Assembly (NCBI RefSeq): GCF_002633015.1
Contig: NZ_NSIU01000005.1
Location: 32,360-96,359, forward strand
Source of the DNA: Sulfuricurvum sp. PD_MW2
Lineage (GTDB): Bacteria > Campylobacterota > Campylobacteria > Campylobacterales > Sulfurimonadaceae
Length of the DNA stretch: 64,000 nt
Direction of reading: 5' to 3'
Made by a program: the position numbers and the translations under genes. The notes under the pieces were generated by a model that saw only the letters and a list, made by a program, of their open reading frames with translations, had not been told where the DNA came from and searched no databases. Positions 50,020-59,434 of this stretch are shown piece after piece. Position 1 is the stretch's first letter, and each line of letters opens with the position of its first letter.

Positions 50020-50624
50020 TACCCTTTAGCTTTTATCGGCGAACCGTCAACGCTCTGCGACGCCGCTCTTTTGCCCTCTTTTTTTCCCATACGTTCAAGC
50101 GATTCGGGAAAAATGTAGCGATCATTTCTCCCGATATCATCGAGGGAGAGCGCTTTATTTCGCTGGGAGACAATGTCTCGATTAATACCCAGGCGTGGCT
50201 GTTGGCACTGCATCAAAACGATACACTCCCGCAACTCGACATAGGAGCAGGGACAACGATCGGCAGGTTTGCCCATATCGTTGCACTGCGAAAGGTGATC
50301 ATCGGCAACAATGTACTCATCGCGGATAAAGTGTATATCTCCGATAACCTGCATGGCTACGAAGATACAACCATAGCGATCAAGAATCAGCCGATTTTTT
50401 TTAAGGGGCGTGTCGAGATCGGTGATAACAGTTGGATCGGTGAAAACGTCTCCATTATTGGTGCTTCGATCGGGAAACACTGTGTTATCGGTGCCAATTC
50501 GGTCGTAACCCACGATATTCCTGATTATTCTATTGCCGTCGGTTCTCCCGCACGGGTAATAAAAAGGTATAATTCGTTCACACAACAATGGACAACTATA
50601 GACCAAGAAAGTACGCATGAATAA
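50016..50624 (+). CDS. Hexapeptide-repeat acyltransferase
   Basis: 202 residues from ATG 50016 (ATGA overlap). Beta-helix repeats run from about 50 to 185, including [16 protein letters not shown] and [10 protein letters not shown], with a DNLHGYED loop bearing a likely catalytic His. It is the third acyltransferase without a Rossmann half in the locus. Substrate unknown. Confidence 0.8.
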   Translation: MIPFSFYRRTVNALRRRSFALFFSHTFKRFGKNVAIISPDIIEGERFISLGDNVSINTQAWLLALHQNDTLPQLDIGAGTTIGRFAHIVALRKVIIGNNVLIADKVYISDNLHGYEDTTIAIKNQPIFFKGRVEIGDNSWIGENVSIIGASIGKHCVIGANSVVTHDIPDYSIAVGSPARVIKRYNSFTQQWTTIDQESTHE

Positions 50625-51753
50625 AACTGTTTTAATCACCGGCGGTGCCGGATTTATCGGTTCCAACCTCGCCCTACGCCTCATCGAAAAAGGGTATCAA
50701 GTTACCGTTTTGGATAACTTATCCCCCCAGATTCACGGCGATAATGGAGAAAATTCCGTCCTCTACCGCGCTATTTGCGATAAAGTCCGCTTCATCAAAG
50801 GGAGCGTTCTAAATTATGATGATTGGAAGAGCGCTCTTGAAGGAACACATATCGTTGTCCATTTGGCCGCAGAGACGGGGACGGGACAATCGATGTATGA
50901 GATCGAAAAATACACCGACGTCAATATCAAAGGGACCTCTATTTTCCTCGATATTTTGGCCAATGAAACCCATACAATCGAAAAGATGATTGTTGCTTCC
51001 TCACGAGCCATCTATGGAGAAGGAAAACATCGGTGCGACGATCATGGCATCGTCTACCCGACCGAACGGCTAGATTGTGATATGAAATCGGGGGATTTCA
51101 ATGTCAAATGTCCCCTTTGCGCCAAAAATACAGAGCTCATGAGCACCGATGAAGAGAGCAAAATCCACCCTACCTCTATCTACGGTATCACCAAACAGGT
51201 TCAAGAACAGATGTTTATGGTGATGGGCAAATCGTTGGGCATCCCCGCCGTGGCATTCCGCTACCAAAACGTCTACGGGGCGGGACAATCTCTCTCTAAT
51301 CCCTACACGGGGATCCTATCGATCTTCTCCACCCGCATCAAAAACGGCAACGACATCACCATTTTTGAAGACGGCGAAGAGAGCCGTGATTTTGTCTATA
51401 TTGACGATGTTGTAGAAGCGACGATCCTCGGAATCGAAAAAGAAGAGGCGAATTTTCAGGTTTTTAACGTCGGAGCGGGTGTCGCAACCGATGTTCTCAC
51501 GGTCGCCCGAACGCTCAAAAACGCCTACAAAAGTGACTCGAACATAACCGTGAGCGGAAACTATCGTCTCGGAGACATCCGCCACAACTATGCCGACTTG
51601 TCCCATATCCGCAACACACTCGGATTTAGTCCCGCTGTAAGCTTTGAGGAGGGGATACGCCGCTTTACCCAGTGGGTAGAAAAGCAAGAGGTTGTTGAAG
51701 ACAAATATCAAAAAAGCATCGATGAGATGAGAGCAAAAGGGCTCTATAAATGA
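50617..51753 (+). CDS. NAD-dependent sugar epimerase, dTDP-L-rhamnose 4-epimerase-like
   Basis: 378 residues. TGGAGFIGSNLAL, HLAAETGTGQS, SSRAIYGEG and SIYGITK (YxxxK) are extended-SDR motifs. An insertion with cysteines (DCDMKSGDFNVKCPLC) is characteristic of a branch annotated as dTDP-L-rhamnose 4-epimerase. With rmlACDB in the same locus it could make dTDP-6-deoxy-L-talose. It overlaps both neighbours. Confidence 0.78.
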   Translation: MNKTVLITGGAGFIGSNLALRLIEKGYQVTVLDNLSPQIHGDNGENSVLYRAICDKVRFIKGSVLNYDDWKSALEGTHIVVHLAAETGTGQSMYEIEKYTDVNIKGTSIFLDILANETHTIEKMIVASSRAIYGEGKHRCDDHGIVYPTERLDCDMKSGDFNVKCPLCAKNTELMSTDEESKIHPTSIYGITKQVQEQMFMVMGKSLGIPAVAFRYQNVYGAGQSLSNPYTGILSIFSTRIKNGNDITIFEDGEESRDFVYIDDVVEATILGIEKEEANFQVFNVGAGVATDVLTVARTLKNAYKSDSNITVSGNYRLGDIRHNYADLSHIRNTLGFSPAVSFEEGIRRFTQWVEKQEVVEDKYQKSIDEMRAKGLYK

Positions 51754-52739
51754 TCGATCTCGAAGGGAGAAGAGTCCTTTTTATCGCACCGAAATTTTAT
51801 ACGTACCATACGCAGATTATTGATTTCATCGAAGCAAAAAAGGGGTACGTCACGTTTTATCCCGAAGATATATACACCCCATTTTATCGCTTTGCTCAAA
51901 AACTTTTCCCTTCGATAGCATCTAACCTAAAAAAAAGATACCGCAATCACATCATCGAGAGTGTCACCACAGACGGTTACGATATTGTTTTCGTCATCCG
52001 TGGCGGTATTTTGTCCCCCTCAGCGATGGAGGCTTTAAAACAAAAACTTCCAAAAGCCCGATTTATCATGTATCAGTGGGACTCCAATCGCCAAAGCAAC
52101 TATAAACCGCTCATTGACTATTTCGATGTCGTTAAAACATTTGATAGAGTAGATGCTAGAGAATATGCACTAGAATATCTCCCTCTCTTTTACACCGACC
52201 GATTTACCCAAATCGCCAACAATAAACTGCCAAAACAATACGATCTTGTCTTTTATGGAGCATACCATAGTGATCGGTTGAAAGTCGTCCAACAGATTGA
52301 GCAATTTTGCCAAAACAACCATCTACGTTTTAAATACCATCTTTATATCACGAAAATGGCGCTCTTCCGATTGTTTTGTTTCGGCGTCATATCCCTAAAA
52401 GATTTAAAATATCTAAAAACATACTCTGTCGATATGGATCATATCTTAAACGTCTACCGTTCCTCCTTCGCCACACTCGATATTGAGCTTAACATCCAGC
52501 ACGGGCTCACCATGAGAACCTTTGAGGCTTTAGGAGCAGGATTAAAACTGATCACTACCAACGCACAGATTCAAGAGGAACCTTTTTATAACCCTCAAAA
52601 CATTGCCCTGCTGGATCGAAACCACATCCACATCGATTTGGATTTTTTCAAATCCCCTTTTTCACTCGACCCTTGTTTGAAACACTACCATATTGATCAA
52701 TGGCTCACCACCCTACTCACACAGGCCGATCCATCATGA
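51750..52739 (+). CDS. Putative glycosyltransferase (CgeB-like)
   Basis: 329 residues. No GT motif is certain, but the C-terminal third reads like a CgeB-type transferase: DIELNIQHGLTMRTFEALGAG followed by LITTN. The middle has MYQWDSNRQ. It starts in an ATGA overlap and ends in one with the following family 2 transferase. Acceptor and donor unknown. Confidence 0.65.
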   Translation: MIDLEGRRVLFIAPKFYTYHTQIIDFIEAKKGYVTFYPEDIYTPFYRFAQKLFPSIASNLKKRYRNHIIESVTTDGYDIVFVIRGGILSPSAMEALKQKLPKARFIMYQWDSNRQSNYKPLIDYFDVVKTFDRVDAREYALEYLPLFYTDRFTQIANNKLPKQYDLVFYGAYHSDRLKVVQQIEQFCQNNHLRFKYHLYITKMALFRLFCFGVISLKDLKYLKTYSVDMDHILNVYRSSFATLDIELNIQHGLTMRTFEALGAGLKLITTNAQIQEEPFYNPQNIALLDRNHIHIDLDFFKSPFSLDPCLKHYHIDQWLTTLLTQADPS

Positions 52740-53548
52740 ACAGCCCTTTGATTTCAATCGTTATCCCTCTCTACAACGGTGAGCGCTTTATTGCCCAGAC
52801 CCTTGAGAGTGTTTTGGCGCAAACCTATCGTAACATCGAAGTCATTGTCGTGGATGACGCATCCACCGATAGAGGATGTGAAATCGTCCGTGACTATAGT
52901 ACAAAAGATTCGCGCCTGAGACTACTACTATCCGAAACCAACTTTGGCGGTCCAGCAAGACCTCGTAATATCGGTATTGAAGTGGCACAAGGGGAATTTA
53001 TCGCTTTTGTGGATGCCGATGATATATGGAAACCCCATAAACTGCAGACCCAGCTCGATTTTTTGGTCCATAACCCTGACATCGATATGCTCTACTCCCC
53101 TGCCGAAATCATTGACGAACACGGAACCATTTCTCCTAGCCGAAAACAACGGTTTCTTTCACTCCTTTTGCGGCTCATGTCACCGAAAAATGCGATTATT
53201 TACGGTAACTTTATCAATATCAATACGCTGATGCTGCGACGACCCCTTATCAACCGCTTTATCGAAGAAAAGCGTCTTGTGGCAATTGAAGACTGGATGT
53301 TCCATATCCTCAATTTGTATGATGGCATGAAAGCCGCTGTCCTTGAAGAAGCGCTCATTTACTACCGTATCCATTCCGCGTCTATCTCGAACCGACACTC
53401 CGATAAAAGCTATCGCAAAATCTTTTATATGCTCTCTGTTCTGTTTCTAGAAGAGCGTATCAGCTTTACCCATTTTTTATTGGCGAATATCCTAAATAGC
53501 GCTAAACTGTTGCGACGTAACCTCGCGAATAGATGGAGTTCCCATTGA
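52736..53548 (+). CDS. Family 2 (GT-A) glycosyltransferase
   Basis: 270 residues from ATG 52736. SIVIPLYNGERFIAQTLESV, VDDASTDRG, GGPARPRNIG and FVDADDIW (the metal-binding DxD) are clear GT2 motifs. It transfers a sugar from a nucleotide donor to a lipid-linked acceptor at the inner face of the membrane. A frame from 52700 exists but would overlap the previous gene more and lacks family support. Confidence 0.92.
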   Translation: MNSPLISIVIPLYNGERFIAQTLESVLAQTYRNIEVIVVDDASTDRGCEIVRDYSTKDSRLRLLLSETNFGGPARPRNIGIEVAQGEFIAFVDADDIWKPHKLQTQLDFLVHNPDIDMLYSPAEIIDEHGTISPSRKQRFLSLLLRLMSPKNAIIYGNFININTLMLRRPLINRFIEEKRLVAIEDWMFHILNLYDGMKAAVLEEALIYYRIHSASISNRHSDKSYRKIFYMLSVLFLEERISFTHFLLANILNSAKLLRRNLANRWSSH

Positions 53549-54366
53549 CTACTCTTATCATCGGTCAAAACAGCAATCTCACCCGAGCACTGCTCTGCGT
53601 GATCCCAGACTCCATAGCACTCTCATCACGCCATTTATCCGATACCATAGAGTTGTTAGAACCTTACAAAAATCAAACCATCAATCTGATTTTTAACAAC
53701 TTTCAAACGGCTACGCAGCTTGGTGATACCCTTCATCTTACCCGATACATCGAAAATTCGATTCAGATTACCGCCAAAGTATTAGAGTATTTCAATCAAA
53801 CACCGATTGCGAAAATCATCTACACGAGCAGCAGTTCGGTGTATGGGAATAATATTTTTTGTGACGAACACGATGGTGTCATGCCCCTCAATCTGCATGC
53901 AGCACTCAAAGTGAGCAATGAAAAACTGATCGGACAATATGCCAAAAATCGTCATATCGATTACACTATTGCGCGGATTTTCAACATGTTCGGGGGAGAA
54001 GACAGCTTCTCCATTATCAGTAAAATCCTAACCGCACATAGAGAAAACACGCCGCTAACGATCGTCAATAACGGCAATGCCATCCGTGATTTCATCCATA
54101 TCGATACAGTTGTCGAAGTGTATCAAAAGCTCCTGAACACCATAGAAATTCCGATCATCAATATCGGAAGCGGCAAAGGGACGTCGATCCGAAACATCCT
54201 CGATTTTCTGAAGAATCACGGGATTTCTATACAAACGCAAAATCTTTCGCGAGAAGAGCTCAAAATCTCAACCGCCAATAATGCGATTATGGTCAATCTC
54301 CTCGGACACACTACATCTATCGATGTCGAAGAGTACCTTTTAAACCAACTCCAAAAGAACCGATGA
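53545..54366 (+). CDS. NAD-dependent epimerase-like protein with altered catalytic residues
   Basis: 273 residues. The fold is that of an extended SDR (YTSSSSVYGN, RIFNMFGG, RDFIHIDTV, NIGSGKGTSI). The catalytic Tyr position reads LHAALK, so His replaces Tyr in YxxxK, and the glycine motif is reduced to GQNSNL. It may be inactive, or act on an unusual substrate. TTG 53545 overlaps the upstream stop as TTGA with GGAG in front; ATG 53533 is the alternative. Confidence 0.75.
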   Translation: MTTLIIGQNSNLTRALLCVIPDSIALSSRHLSDTIELLEPYKNQTINLIFNNFQTATQLGDTLHLTRYIENSIQITAKVLEYFNQTPIAKIIYTSSSSVYGNNIFCDEHDGVMPLNLHAALKVSNEKLIGQYAKNRHIDYTIARIFNMFGGEDSFSIISKILTAHRENTPLTIVNNGNAIRDFIHIDTVVEVYQKLLNTIEIPIINIGSGKGTSIRNILDFLKNHGISIQTQNLSREELKISTANNAIMVNLLGHTTSIDVEEYLLNQLQKNR

Positions 54367-55523
54367 AAAAGAAAATTTCGATTATACTCACCGTCCCCCT
54401 CTCGATTGAGACGTGGTTTAAAGGGCAACCCCGCTATCTGAGCGATTATTACGATGTTGAACTGATCACCTCGCACAGCAAGAGCATCGAAAAAATCAAA
54501 GCATATGAAAACGTCACCGTTACGTTGGTCGATTTTACCCGTCAAATCAATCCCCTCAAAGATTTGAAAATTCTCTTTGTCCTTTGGCGCCATTTTCGGC
54601 ATCGACAACCCGATATGGTCTACTCCATCACCCCTAAAGCAGGATTGTTAGGGATGATTTCAGCATGGCTTGCACGTGTTCCGGTGCGCCTTCATCTCAT
54701 CGTCGGGCTCGCCTATTTCGGCTCAAGCGGAAAACGGCGTTTTCTTCTCAAAACCATTGAGAAAATCACCTATTTTTTTGCAACCCATCTCTACGCCAAC
54801 AGCCTCAACCTCCCTAAAATCATTACGGAGAAGTTAACTTCCAAAGCGGTAAATGTGATCGCTCACGGTTCGGTCAACGGAGTGGATACCGACTATTTCA
54901 AAGATACTATGAGTAGCGAAGAAAAATCTACTTTGCGTCAGCGTCTGAACATTGCACACGATGCTTTTATTCTCCTATTCACAGGTCGTATCGTCGGCGA
55001 CAAAGGGGTAAATGAGCTCATCAGCGCATTTGATTCGCTCTCTTCAACCTATTCCAAACTTACCCTTTTGATGGTAGGAGATTTTGAGCACCATTTGGAC
55101 CCTATTGCCCAAGATTCTTATGAAATTATCAAAAACCACCCCCGTATACGCGTCGTCCCTTTTCAAGACGATATTCGCCCCTATTTTTGTATTTCTGATC
55201 TATTGATTCTCCCCTCCTATCGCGAGGGGCTGCCCAATGTCCTTATCGAAGGGGGAAGTTGCGGCATTGTGATGATAGCCACTGATATCAACGGATGCAA
55301 CGAGGTGATCATTCACGGAGAAAACGGTCTGTTGATTGAGCCGAAAAATACGCTGCACCTCATCGAAACGATTCAAAAGCTGTTGAGAGAACCTGATCTT
55401 TATGCCTCTTTAAAACAAAATGCCCGTCAAAGCATCCTCAACCGATATGACCAGCATGCCTATTGGAATGCCCTTCATCATGAGTTGGAAACTTTATTAA
55501 ACATGGACAAATCGCATGTATAA
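54363..55523 (+). CDS. Family 4 (GT-B) glycosyltransferase, PglA-like position
   Basis: 386 residues. The N-terminal acceptor domain ends near 170. The donor domain has [15 protein letters not shown] near 205, [18 protein letters not shown] (the E-x7-E region) and NGCNEVI. It lies immediately before pglC, where Campylobacter has pglA, the enzyme that adds the second sugar to lipid-linked bacillosamine. That role is plausible, not proven. Confidence 0.88.
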   Translation: MKKKISIILTVPLSIETWFKGQPRYLSDYYDVELITSHSKSIEKIKAYENVTVTLVDFTRQINPLKDLKILFVLWRHFRHRQPDMVYSITPKAGLLGMISAWLARVPVRLHLIVGLAYFGSSGKRRFLLKTIEKITYFFATHLYANSLNLPKIITEKLTSKAVNVIAHGSVNGVDTDYFKDTMSSEEKSTLRQRLNIAHDAFILLFTGRIVGDKGVNELISAFDSLSSTYSKLTLLMVGDFEHHLDPIAQDSYEIIKNHPRIRVVPFQDDIRPYFCISDLLILPSYREGLPNVLIEGGSCGIVMIATDINGCNEVIIHGENGLLIEPKNTLHLIETIQKLLREPDLYASLKQNARQSILNRYDQHAYWNALHHELETLLNMDKSHV

Positions 55524-56142
55524 ACACCTTTTTAAACCCCTCTTCGATCGGCTCGGTGCGTTCATCCTCCTGATCCTCTTTGCTCCCGTATTGATTGTGG
55601 TAGCGATTTGTATCTTTTTCACGATGGGTCGCCCCATCGTTTTTACCCAAAAAAGACCGGGGTATAAAGAGAATATTTTTACGATCTATAAATTCCGTAC
55701 AATGAGTGATGCACGTAATGAGAAGGGTGAACTTCTAAGCGATGAGCTACGCCTCAAAGGGGTTGGTAAAGTGATCCGAGGTCTCAGTCTCGACGAACTT
55801 CCTCAACTCATTAACGTCCTCAAAGGGGAGATGAGTTTTATCGGTCCGCGCCCGTTGCTGATCGAGTATCTTCCGCTGTATAATGCGGAACAAAAAAGAC
55901 GCCATAACGTTCTCCCCGGCATCACCGGATGGGCACAGATCAACGGACGAAACGCCATTAGCTGGGAACAAAAATTTTCTTACGACGTTGAATACGTCGA
56001 TACCCTATCGTTTTGGAAAGATCTAAAAATCATTTTTCTAACCGTTAAAAAAGTTCTGATAAAAGAAGGGATATCCCAAGAGGGAGTTGCAACCATGGAA
56101 AAATTTCTCGGAAATCCAACACAAAAGGATGAGCATGAATAA
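55516..56142 (+). CDS. pglC: Undecaprenyl-phosphate bacillosamine-1-phosphate transferase
   Basis: 208 residues, the small monotopic phosphoglycosyl transferase form. One re-entrant N-terminal hydrophobic segment (about 12-36) is followed by [34 protein letters not shown] and FIGPRPLL. PglC attaches a phospho-sugar to undecaprenyl phosphate and starts the glycan. It overlaps the upstream transferase by 8 bases and pglE by 8 bases. Confidence 0.93.
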   Translation: MYKHLFKPLFDRLGAFILLILFAPVLIVVAICIFFTMGRPIVFTQKRPGYKENIFTIYKFRTMSDARNEKGELLSDELRLKGVGKVIRGLSLDELPQLINVLKGEMSFIGPRPLLIEYLPLYNAEQKRRHNVLPGITGWAQINGRNAISWEQKFSYDVEYVDTLSFWKDLKIIFLTVKKVLIKEGISQEGVATMEKFLGNPTQKDEHE

Positions 56143-57265
56143 ACGGATTTTTTTATCCCCTCCGCACATGGGAGGAAACGAACTTGCCTATATCCAAGAA
56201 GCATTTGAGAGCAACTATATCGCTCCGCTTGGGCATAATGTCGATTCATTCGAAGCACAGATAAAAGCCTACACAGGAGCCAAATACGCCTTAGCTCTCA
56301 CCAGCGGAACGGCAGCAATTCATCTGGCTCTGCGAGTTCTTGGGATCAAAGACGGCGATGAAGTGATGGCGAGCAGCTTCACGTTCATCGGCTCTGTTGC
56401 CCCGATCCTGTATGAACGCTGTACGCCGTTTTTCATCGATTCGGATAAGGAAAGCTGGAATCTCGACCCGAATCTCCTCGAAGAGGAACTATCACATCGT
56501 GCCGCTACGGGGAAAAAACAGCCCAAAGCACTCATCGTGACACATCTCTATGGACAATGTGCCGATATCAAACGGATTGCCGCCATTTGTGAACATTATG
56601 GGGTTCAACTCATCGAAGATGCAGCGGAGAGTTTGGGAGCCACCTCTGAGGGAAAACAGAGCGGAACCTTTGGCAAAATGGGAATTTACAGCTTTAACGG
56701 CAACAAAATCATCACCACCAGCGGCGGGGGAATGCTCGTCAGCGATGATGAATCACTTATCGCCCATGCACGCCATCTTAGCACCCAAGCACGCGAACCC
56801 GCACCTCACTATGAACATACCGAGTACGGATATAACTACCGGATGTCCAATATCGTAGCGGGAATCGGCAGAGGGCAAATGGAGGTACTCGACGAGCGTA
56901 TACGACGTCGAAGAGCGATATTTGAACTCTATTCTCAAGGCCTCGCAGAAATTGAGGGGATCTCTTTTATGCCGGAACTCAAAGGCTCAAGCGGAAACCG
57001 CTGGCTCACCACGCTGATGCTACCCGAAGCAATCTCTCCCGAACACCTTCGATTAGCACTAGAGAAAGAAAATATTGAATCCCGCCCTTTGTGGAAACCG
57101 ATGCATGCACAACCTCTGTTTCATGGGGCAAATCAAAAAATCACCGGCGTGAGTGATGAGCTTTTCGCACGTGGAATCTGCCTTCCGAGCGGTTCTTCTT
57201 TAAATGATGAGGATGTAGCGACTATTATCTCCATGGTAAAACATATTATCACCTCTGATAATTGA
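56135..57265 (+). CDS. pglE: UDP-4-amino-sugar aminotransferase of bacillosamine synthesis
   Basis: 376 residues of the DegT/DnrJ family. [18 protein letters not shown] and [11 protein letters not shown] at the N-terminus are PglE signatures. [11 protein letters not shown] and the PLP Lys in [14 protein letters not shown] follow. It aminates the UDP-4-keto sugar made by PglF. ATG 56135 is chosen from AAAGGA spacing and the 8-base overlap with pglC; ATG 56129 is also possible. Confidence 0.92.
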   Translation: MNKRIFLSPPHMGGNELAYIQEAFESNYIAPLGHNVDSFEAQIKAYTGAKYALALTSGTAAIHLALRVLGIKDGDEVMASSFTFIGSVAPILYERCTPFFIDSDKESWNLDPNLLEEELSHRAATGKKQPKALIVTHLYGQCADIKRIAAICEHYGVQLIEDAAESLGATSEGKQSGTFGKMGIYSFNGNKIITTSGGGMLVSDDESLIAHARHLSTQAREPAPHYEHTEYGYNYRMSNIVAGIGRGQMEVLDERIRRRRAIFELYSQGLAEIEGISFMPELKGSSGNRWLTTLMLPEAISPEHLRLALEKENIESRPLWKPMHAQPLFHGANQKITGVSDELFARGICLPSGSSLNDEDVATIISMVKHIITSDN

Positions 57266-57319
57266 TAAAGCTCTCTCATTTAGCTAAAATACCCTATCAA
57301 AAACGGAGTAAGACATACA

Positions 57320-59431
57320 ATGCTAAAACTACACGAAGAGCGCAATTCTTTGCGTGCATTATTTATCTTTATTGCAATCGCTTACATTTTTGCCATTGCA
57401 GTCCGTTTCACATGGGTTGACGCAGTCAAAAACGCACCTCAATTTCATTGGAACAATGAATTGATGATCAACAATAATGACGGCTACTATTTTGCAGAAG
57501 GGGCACGCGATATTCTTGCCGGGAGCCATAATACCAACGATCAATCCCCTGTTGATGAAGCACCTTCACAACTAACCGCTTCTCTTTCTAAAATCGTTCC
57601 CGTCAGCTTTGAAACCTTGATTCTTTACATGCCTGCATTTATCGGTTCGCTGATTGTTATTCCTCTCATTCTTATCGGAAGAGCGCTTAATCAAACAACG
57701 ATGGGATTTATAGCTGCCTTGGTTGCATCCATCGCCAACAGTTATTATAATCGTACGATGGTAGGGTATTACGATACCGATATGCTTAATATCGTATTTC
57801 CTGTATTGGAAATGTTTTCTCTGATTCTCGCCATCACCCATCAGAGAAACCGCTATCTGATCCCCATTTCAATCTCGATTGCTCTGTATCAATGGTGGTA
57901 TCCGCAAGCATATGCGTTAGATACAGCCTTATTCGCGATGATTATAGGCTATACCCTTGTTTTCGATCGTAAAAATCTGTATTTCTATAAAATTGCCCTT
58001 TTTATCCTTATTGGGATTTTAGCGATCCCGTTCAGTGCAAAAGCGGGATTGGCCCTCGTTGTTTTTGCTGTTTTTCACTATAAAAAAGATCTCTCTTTCA
58101 GAGTGTTCGGAGCTATTTTCGCACTCGTCATTGCCTTATATTTTTTCACCGGCGGAATTGAGCCGATTCTCCATTTTATCAAAGGGTATCTCTTTAGCGG
58201 GAACAAAAACAATGCCCCTTCAGGCTTAGTTTTCTACAATGTCGTTTCAACCGTACGCGAAGCAGGGCATATTCCGTTCACCCTCTTTGCCGAGCGGATC
58301 AGCGGACATACCGTTACGTTTATTTTCGCACTCATCGGATATATTCTGGTTCTGATTGCGTATCGACCTCTTCTTATCACTTTACCGCTTGCGGGATTAG
58401 GTTTTATCGCTATGTCTGCAGGGCTACGATTCACCATTTATGCCGTTCCACCGCTTGCAATCGGACTCGCATTTTTAATACTATTGATCTCTCAGCAAAT
58501 GAAAAAACCTTTATTACAGTATCTTAGTATAGCCGTTCTTACCCTTGCGGCCTTATATCCCAACTATACCCATGCCAAAGAGTATCTCACCCCTACCGTA
58601 CTCAACGACAGCGAAGTGGTTGCGCTAACCGAACTCAACAAAATGGCCTCCGGTGAAGATTATATGATCGGATGGTGGGATTACGGATTTCCGATTCGGT
58701 ATTATTCCGACGTAAAAACATGGGCAGACGGGGCACAACACTCCGGAGGACAAAACTACCCGGTATCTTTTGTATTGACAGGGAATGATCCTCTCTCCGT
58801 TGCCCATATGATGCGGCTCAATACAGAGTATCTTGAAAAAATATTCCAAGAAAAAAATGCTACCTATCCGAGCGTATTAGAGTACATGATGAACAAAGAA
58901 GGATTTAAAGATCCTAACGACTTCATCAATGCTATCGCTCTGCCTGAATACAAAACTCCGACAAAAACGCGTGATGTGTATCTCTATCTTCCTTTACGAA
59001 TGATGGAAATTTTCCCTACCGTTACATTGTTTAGCAATCTTGATCTCAAAACAGGTAAAACGCTTCCGCAGCCTTTCTTTTACTTAACTCAAAATTTTCA
59101 AGATACCGGAAAAACAATCGATTTAGCACAAGGTGTTGCGATCGAAAAAGCAACGAGCAGCTTAAAACTTGGTACAAAAAATGTCCCTATCAAGGCATTT
59201 TACCAAGTAGGATATGACAACGACAAAAAACTTCAAATTACCCGACAGGCATTTGCTTCGGATGGACTAACGGTCATTTTTATGGCAAGTTACGGACAAT
59301 TCTTGGTAGTGGATGATTACTTTTTTAACTCAACCTATATCCAGATGTTTGTATTTGAACAATATGACAAAAATCTCTTCCAACCCGTCATTCTCAGTCC
59401 TCTGACAAAAATTTACAAATTAAAGATCTAA
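57320..59431 (+). CDS. pglB: Oligosaccharyltransferase PglB (STT3 family)
   Basis: 703 residues, close to the 713 of Campylobacter jejuni PglB. About 12-13 membrane segments fill residues 15-420. The first external loop has NNNDGYYFAEGARD with the metal-binding Asp. The periplasmic domain contains the STT3 motif WWDYG near 447. It transfers lipid-linked glycan to Asn in (D/E)xNxS/T sequons. A 54-base gap before it holds a weak -10 (TAAAAT) and a ribosome site CGGAGTAAG. Confidence 0.96.
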   Translation: MLKLHEERNSLRALFIFIAIAYIFAIAVRFTWVDAVKNAPQFHWNNELMINNNDGYYFAEGARDILAGSHNTNDQSPVDEAPSQLTASLSKIVPVSFETLILYMPAFIGSLIVIPLILIGRALNQTTMGFIAALVASIANSYYNRTMVGYYDTDMLNIVFPVLEMFSLILAITHQRNRYLIPISISIALYQWWYPQAYALDTALFAMIIGYTLVFDRKNLYFYKIALFILIGILAIPFSAKAGLALVVFAVFHYKKDLSFRVFGAIFALVIALYFFTGGIEPILHFIKGYLFSGNKNNAPSGLVFYNVVSTVREAGHIPFTLFAERISGHTVTFIFALIGYILVLIAYRPLLITLPLAGLGFIAMSAGLRFTIYAVPPLAIGLAFLILLISQQMKKPLLQYLSIAVLTLAALYPNYTHAKEYLTPTVLNDSEVVALTELNKMASGEDYMIGWWDYGFPIRYYSDVKTWADGAQHSGGQNYPVSFVLTGNDPLSVAHMMRLNTEYLEKIFQEKNATYPSVLEYMMNKEGFKDPNDFINAIALPEYKTPTKTRDVYLYLPLRMMEIFPTVTLFSNLDLKTGKTLPQPFFYLTQNFQDTGKTIDLAQGVAIEKATSSLKLGTKNVPIKAFYQVGYDNDKKLQITRQAFASDGLTVIFMASYGQFLVVDDYFFNSTYIQMFVFEQYDKNLFQPVILSPLTKIYKLKI

Positions 59432-59434
59432 CGG

